Assembly: GCA_023426275.1 (NCBI GenBank)
Contig: JAFABC010000234.1
Span: 1 to 28,775 of the forward strand
Reading direction: 5' to 3'
From: Pseudomonadota bacterium
GTDB lineage: Bacteria; Desulfobacterota; Desulfovibrionia; Desulfovibrionales; Desulfovibrionaceae
DNA: 28,775 nt
Position 1 is the stretch's first letter. The number at the start of each line of letters is the position of its first letter. A program made the position numbers and the translations under genes. Below the pieces are notes generated by a model, which made no database searches, had not been told where the DNA came from, and saw only the letters and a program-made list of their open reading frames with translations. Below, one piece after another: positions 25,519 through 28,775 of the stretch.

Positions 25519-25786
25519 TGTCTTGCTCCTTGCGCAAGGTCTTGGTCGTCAGCGCGGATTTGACGGTCACTCCGGGAAGATTCCCGAGCTTGCCTGTAAG
25601 CGAACCGATCTCATCGGTTGTACCCTCGATAATAAGCGACACCACGCCCACGTGGAATTCGGGGCGGGGGATGCCCATGCGGCCAAGGATCATGCCACCG
25701 TATTCACTGAGGATGGCATTGACTTTTTCCGAAACGTGCCTGGGATCCTCGATCACGATGCCGATCACGCCGATGCGTCTGCTCAT
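25511..25786 (-). CDS. TM1266-type iron-only hydrogenase system regulator
   Basis: This 91-aa protein belongs to the small ACT-like family commonly encoded beside hyd maturases (TM1266 type); a regulatory role is assumed from context, not proven. ATG 25786 is chosen because AAGGGAGG lies 6 bases upstream. The sequence starts MSRRIGVIGIVIEDPRHVSE, followed by ILSEYGGMILGRMGIP and VVSLIIEGTTDEIGSLTGKL, the beta-alpha-beta pattern of ACT domains. It is first in the hydG operon. Just upstream on the same strand are a terminator hairpin and a possible leader ORF that overlaps its start codon. Confidence 0.88.
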   Translation of the reverse strand: MSRRIGVIGIVIEDPRHVSEKVNAILSEYGGMILGRMGIPRPEFHVGVVSLIIEGTTDEIGSLTGKLGNLPGVTVKSALTTKTLRKEQDND

Positions 25787-25863
25787 TGCCGGCCTCCCTT
25801 GGCCACAAAAAAAGCCTTTCTTCGCGCAGGGCGAAAAAAGGCAGTGTGTTTCGTATGCAGCAT
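25783..25863 (-). CDS. Possible 26-codon leader ORF ahead of the TM1266-type gene
   Basis: An ORF starts at ATG 25863, with GAGG 8 bases upstream, and begins MLHTKHTAFFRPARRKAFF. It reads through the whole terminator hairpin (25807-25842) and stops at TGA 25783-25785, overlapping the next gene's start in the form ATGA. The paired Phe codons come from the hairpin's U-runs. The overlap and spacing suggest a translated leader, but an ORF this short may be chance. Confidence 0.3.
   Translation of the reverse strand: MLHTKHTAFFRPARRKAFFVAKGGRQ
25807..25842 (-). terminator. Terminator-like hairpin inside the TM1266-hydG leader
   Basis: On the minus strand, GCCTTTTTTCGC (25842-25831) pairs with GCGAAGAAAGGC (25825-25814) over 12 bp with one wobble and a CCTGC loop, then seven U. 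It ends only 20 bases before the TM1266-type start and there is no upstream minus-strand gene to terminate in the window, so it looks like an attenuator. Confidence 0.75.
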
Positions 25864-26131
25864 GGCGACATCCTCGGCGCAGGGACGGCCCCTTGCCAGC
25901 AGACAGCGTTTTTGTTGTGTGCCTTCGCGACGGGCCCGTGAGACCCCGGCGCGGCAGCGAGGGAACCATAGGCCTTTTTCCCGGCCCTGGCTAGTGGCAC
26001 AAATAAAACTTTTGTAATACTATAGTTCTTTGCACGAAAATCCGATAGGAAAATATGTAACCGGCTGTAGGTTCCAGCGTCACGCCCCGCGTCTCCCCCG
26101 GGGCGGCCGGCAAGGTGCGCGCCAAAAAAAA
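25864..26131. other. Divergent intergenic region with AT-rich island
   Basis: This stretch separates the minus-strand hyd leader from the plus-strand kinase leader. It contains an AT-rich island at 25995-26055 (with TAATACTATAG), the likeliest place for the minus-strand promoter, though no clear -35/-10 pair was found on that strand. Between it and 25863 the minus strand could fold (GCCAG near 25990 with CTGGC near 25900; palindrome ACGGGCCCGT at 25930-25939). No known riboswitch was recognised. Confidence 0.45.
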
Positions 26132-26159
26132 TTCCCATGGCACCCCGGGAAGATACAAT
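26132..26159 (+). promoter_or_regulatory. Candidate sigma-70-type promoter upstream of the hybrid kinase
   Basis: TTCCCA (26132-26137) and TACAAT (26154-26159) are 16 bases apart and match four and five of six consensus positions. Transcription would start near 26166, leaving about 160 nt before the kinase start. Confidence 0.45.
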
Positions 26160-26165
26160 AGGCAC

Positions 26166-26298
26166 GCACCCGTGAGGACGATGAACCGATCACGCTTTCC
26201 CCCGCTTCTTGCCCCGGGATAAACAAGCCCGTATCGTCGGGGGAACGCGCAGGTTTCGTGCATCCGTGATGCGGCCCGGTCGCTGCCGGGTTTTTTCC
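26166..26298 (+). ncRNA. Candidate structured leader or small RNA ending in a terminator
   Basis: The roughly 130 bases from the candidate promoter to the T-run contain several complementary segments: CCCCCG (about 26200) with CGGGGG (about 26240), GCATC-CGT-GATGC (about 26260-26272), and a final CCCGG (26275-26279) with CCGGG (26286-26290) stem followed by TTTTTTCCTTTTTT. No RNA family was recognised. It could be a regulated leader of the kinase gene or an independent small RNA. Confidence 0.35.
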
Positions 26299-26306
26299 TT
26301 TTTTCC
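26275..26306 (+). terminator. Terminator-like hairpin before the hybrid kinase
   Basis: CCCGG and CCGGG form a short 5-bp stem with a 6-base loop, followed by TTTTTTCCTTTTTT. It lies about 20 bases before the kinase start, with no plus-strand gene upstream to terminate. The short stem makes it moderate in strength. Confidence 0.5.
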
Positions 26307-26324
26307 GGTTTGGGTTCCCTGCTT

Positions 26325-28730
26325 ATGCCGCATCGTCCCCTTGTCCCGGGAACAGACGCCAGGACCGATCCGGAATCCGGCTCGGCCACGACCGAATCCG
26401 ACGTAACCACCGGCATGGCGTTTTTGGCCAGGCTGCTGCGCGATCCCGCCCAGGGACGCGTGCTTTTCGAAAGTTTCAGCGACGCGATCGTGCTCTTCGA
26501 CGGCTGGACCGGCGCCATGCTCGACGTCAATCAGGCCGTGTGCGATCTGGTGGGCCGGTCCCGTGAGGAATTGATCGGACGCAGCTACACCATCCTCCAC
26601 CCGGATGAGGAGCGGGAGCGGCTGCAACGGATGCTTGCCCGCGTCCAGAGCCGTGATGCGCCCGGCCCCTGCTGCACCACGGTGCCTGTCCTTTGCCCCG
26701 ACGGCCTGCGTCTGCCCTGCCGCATCACCGCCTTCGCCCTGCCCGACCCCGAGCGTCTGCTGCTGTGCGGCGTCCTGCAAAGCCCCACGGCCCAGGCCCT
26801 GCTGGAGAGCCATCTCCAGGACAGCGAGGTCGCCTTTGCCACGGCCCTGCCGCTGATCGAGGAAGGGGTGTGGAGCCTGACCCTGGCCACGCAGGAACTG
26901 TTCCTGTCCTCGCAGTGGAAAGCCCAACTCGGCTTCCGTCCCTGGGAATTCCCCCACGACATGCAGGCGTGCCGGGAACGGGTCCATCCCGACGACTGGC
27001 CCAGGGTGCGCGAAACCCTCGCCCCCTGCATGGAAGGCCGCGTCCTGGCCTTCACCACGGAATTCCGGTTACGCCACAAAAACGGCACCTATCGCTGGAT
27101 GCAGTGCCGGGGGGCCGTCCTGCGCGACACCAAAGGCCGCGTCATCGGCCTGACCGGGGCCAACACCGACGTGACGGCCCACAAGGAAGCCGAACTGGCC
27201 CTGCGCGAAAGCGAGGCCCGCTTCCGCCTGCTGGCGCAGAATACGCCCGACGCCATCTTCCTGCACGACATGCGCGGCAACATCCTGGACGTCAACAGCC
27301 AGGCCGCCGCCATGCTCGGCTACCCGCTGGAAACCCTGCGCCACCTGAACATCACGGACTTCGAGATCGCCTGTCCGCCCGAGACCCTGCACGCCTTCTG
27401 GGATGCCCTGCGCCCCAGGCCCTTTCGCTTCGAGGGGCTGGCCAAACGCGCCGACGGCACCACCTTCCCCACGGAAGTCCACGGCGTGGCCTTCATGGAA
27501 CGCGGCCAGCTCCTGGCCCTGGTGGCGGCCCGGGACCAGACGCCGCGCAAGGCCTACGAACGCGGTCTGGCCGAGGCCAAGGAGGCGGCCGAGGCGGCCA
27601 GCCGGGCCAAGACCGAATTTCTGGCCAACATGAGCCACGAAATCCGCACGCCCATGAACGTCATCCTGGGCATGACCGAGTTGTTGCGCGAAAAGATCAG
27701 CGATCCCGAGCTGAAGCGGTATCTGACCACCCTGGACAATTCGGGGCGCGTGCTGCTCCAACTTCTCAACAATGTCCTCGACATCTCACGGATCGAGGCC
27801 AACAAGCTCGAAATGCGGACCCAGGCCTTCGATCCGGCCGTCCTGCTCGACGAGGTCCGCTCCGTCATGAGCGTGCCGGCCGAGGAAAAGGGCCTCACCT
27901 TCCGCATGCGCCTGGAAAACGACCTGCCGCCCGTGCTCGTCAACGACCCTGACCGCCTGCGGCAGGTGCTCATCAACCTGATCTGGAACGCCGTGAAATT
28001 CACGGCCACAGGCGGCATCACCGTCACGGTCGGCGGCTCGACGGAAACCGGCGGGCCGGCCATGCGGGTCATGGTGGCCGATACCGGCCCGGGACTCGCC
28101 CCCGGGGAACGCGAGCGACTCTTCGAGCCCTTCACCCAGGGAGCCTCCCCCGTGTCCGGCCGCCCGGCCGGCACCGGCCTGGGGCTGGCCATCAGCAAGC
28201 GCCTGGTGGACAACATGGGCGGCGTCATCGCCGTGGAAAGCATGCCCGGCCAGGGGTCCTGTTTTTCGTTCACCCTGCCCTCGCTGCCGGCCGACGAGGC
28301 GATCCAGCCCGCCACCCCTGCGCCCAACGAGGTGGCCTCCTCACGGGAAACAACCCGCCGCCGCGTGCTCCTGGCCGAGGACTCCACGGCCAATCAGGAA
28401 CTGTTGCGGCTGTTTCTCAAAAACGAGCCTTACGACATCGAACTGGCCACCAACGGCAGCGAGGCCGTCGATCTGTTCGCCCCGGGCCGCTTCGATCTGG
28501 TGCTCATGGACATGGAAATGCCGTCCATGGACGGCTGCGCCGCCACCGAGGCCCTACGCCGTCAGGAAGCGGACAGCGGCGCGGCGCGCACCCCCGTGCT
28601 CATGCTCTCGGCCCATGCCTTTGCCGAATACGAGAAAAAGGCCATGGCCGCCGGCTGCGACGCCTTCCTCACCAAGCCCATCCGCCGGGCCAGCCTGCTC
28701 CAGGCCATGCGCGCGCTTCTGGACGGTTGA
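26325..28730 (+). CDS. Multi-PAS hybrid sensor histidine kinase with C-terminal receiver
   Basis: This 801-aa protein has no membrane segment and is likely cytoplasmic. Domains: PAS about residues 40-150 (FSDAIVLFDGWTGAMLDVNQ), PAS/PAC about 175-295 (FRLRHKNGTYRWMQCRGAVL), PAS about 300-420 (NTPDAIFLHDMRGNILDVNS), a short coiled linker, HisKA with SHEIRTPMNVILGMTELL (H438), HATPase_c with NLIWNAVKFTA, DTGPGLAPGE and GTGLGLAISKRLV, and a receiver with D729 in LVLMDMEMPSMDG. It fits phosphorelay proteins that need an external HPt partner, not seen here. ATG 26325 lacks a good ribosome site; ATG 26415 is an alternative start that keeps every domain. Confidence 0.88.
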   Translation: MPHRPLVPGTDARTDPESGSATTESDVTTGMAFLARLLRDPAQGRVLFESFSDAIVLFDGWTGAMLDVNQAVCDLVGRSREELIGRSYTILHPDEERERLQRMLARVQSRDAPGPCCTTVPVLCPDGLRLPCRITAFALPDPERLLLCGVLQSPTAQALLESHLQDSEVAFATALPLIEEGVWSLTLATQELFLSSQWKAQLGFRPWEFPHDMQACRERVHPDDWPRVRETLAPCMEGRVLAFTTEFRLRHKNGTYRWMQCRGAVLRDTKGRVIGLTGANTDVTAHKEAELALRESEARFRLLAQNTPDAIFLHDMRGNILDVNSQAAAMLGYPLETLRHLNITDFEIACPPETLHAFWDALRPRPFRFEGLAKRADGTTFPTEVHGVAFMERGQLLALVAARDQTPRKAYERGLAEAKEAAEAASRAKTEFLANMSHEIRTPMNVILGMTELLREKISDPELKRYLTTLDNSGRVLLQLLNNVLDISRIEANKLEMRTQAFDPAVLLDEVRSVMSVPAEEKGLTFRMRLENDLPPVLVNDPDRLRQVLINLIWNAVKFTATGGITVTVGGSTETGGPAMRVMVADTGPGLAPGERERLFEPFTQGASPVSGRPAGTGLGLAISKRLVDNMGGVIAVESMPGQGSCFSFTLPSLPADEAIQPATPAPNEVASSRETTRRRVLLAEDSTANQELLRLFLKNEPYDIELATNGSEAVDLFAPGRFDLVLMDMEMPSMDGCAATEALRRQEADSGAARTPVLMLSAHAFAEYEKKAMAAGCDAFLTKPIRRASLLQAMRALLDG

Positions 28731-28743
28731 GCGGGAAGAGAAG

Positions 28744-28775
28744 ATGCCTCCGGCGGCCGGGAGGGGCGACGGCCC
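28744..28775 (-). repeat. REP-like palindromic intergenic element, partial at window end
   Basis: ATGCCTCCGGCGGCCGGGAG begins 13 bases after the hybrid kinase stop, the same sequence that opens the element at 11701. The window ends inside the palindrome. Confidence 0.65.

Noticed and set aside
26026..26040. TAATACTATAG resembling a phage T7-type promoter
   Set aside because: It lacks the internal GACTCAC section of that promoter; it is just part of an AT-rich island, and there is no phage gene nearby.
26166..26298. Small SRP RNA, 6S RNA or c-di-GMP riboswitch
   Set aside because: The conserved SRP tetraloop region and the GEMM conserved bases were looked for and not seen; length and pairing do not fit 6S RNA.

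Overview
The window looks like chromosomal DNA from a motile, GC-rich, sulfate-reducing deltaproteobacterium of the Desulfovibrio group (Solidesulfovibrio-like). This is inferred from gene content: the order fliK-flgD-flgE-flagellin beside glycosyltransferases, a TM1266-hydG pair for [FeFe]-hydrogenase maturation, and many stand-alone signalling proteins. No tRNA, rRNA, CRISPR array, transposase or phage gene was seen.

Layout. (1) 96-3204: a GT2 and a GT9 glycosyltransferase, overlapping, closed by a terminator. (2) 3278-7890: a flagellar hook operon (fliK, flgD, flgE) behind a sigma-54-like promoter, ending in a UUCG-loop terminator. (3) 8008-8968: a flagellin gene with a good sigma-54-like promoter, a 23-bp dyad and a strong ribosome site, but with an in-frame TAA at codon 94. 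(4) 9155-9901: rnc on the minus strand. (5) 10142-11620: a BioD-like/DRTGG protein, then an unrecognised 98-aa gene on the opposite strand. (6) 12099-13238: an exported MsrA-MsrB fusion. (7) 13451-18735: five two-component genes in a row (three kinases, two receiver-only regulators), followed by a prepilin peptidase and a small cysteine-rich lipoprotein. (8) 20120-23719: a lipid-transport operon made of STAS-MlaE, MlaF, MlaD and a PqiC-like lipoprotein. (9) 24082-25786: TM1266-hydG on the minus strand, behind a leader containing a terminator and a possible 26-codon leader ORF. (10) 26325-28730: a three-PAS hybrid histidine kinase behind a possible structured leader.

A family of GC-rich palindromic intergenic elements recurs at both window edges, twice at 11.7-11.9 kb, and twice within a 186-bp-period tandem duplication at 23.7-24.07 kb. 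Each core carries a perfect or near-perfect inverted repeat followed or preceded by a shared tail ending GCCGCCGGAGGC.

Functionally, the left part is about building and probably decorating the flagellum, the middle about signal transduction and envelope maintenance, and the right about hydrogenase cofactor assembly and sensing. Most functional calls rest on motifs read by eye. The most notable items are the interrupted flagellin, the hydG leader, the repeat family, and the kinase/receiver cassette with no DNA-binding output.
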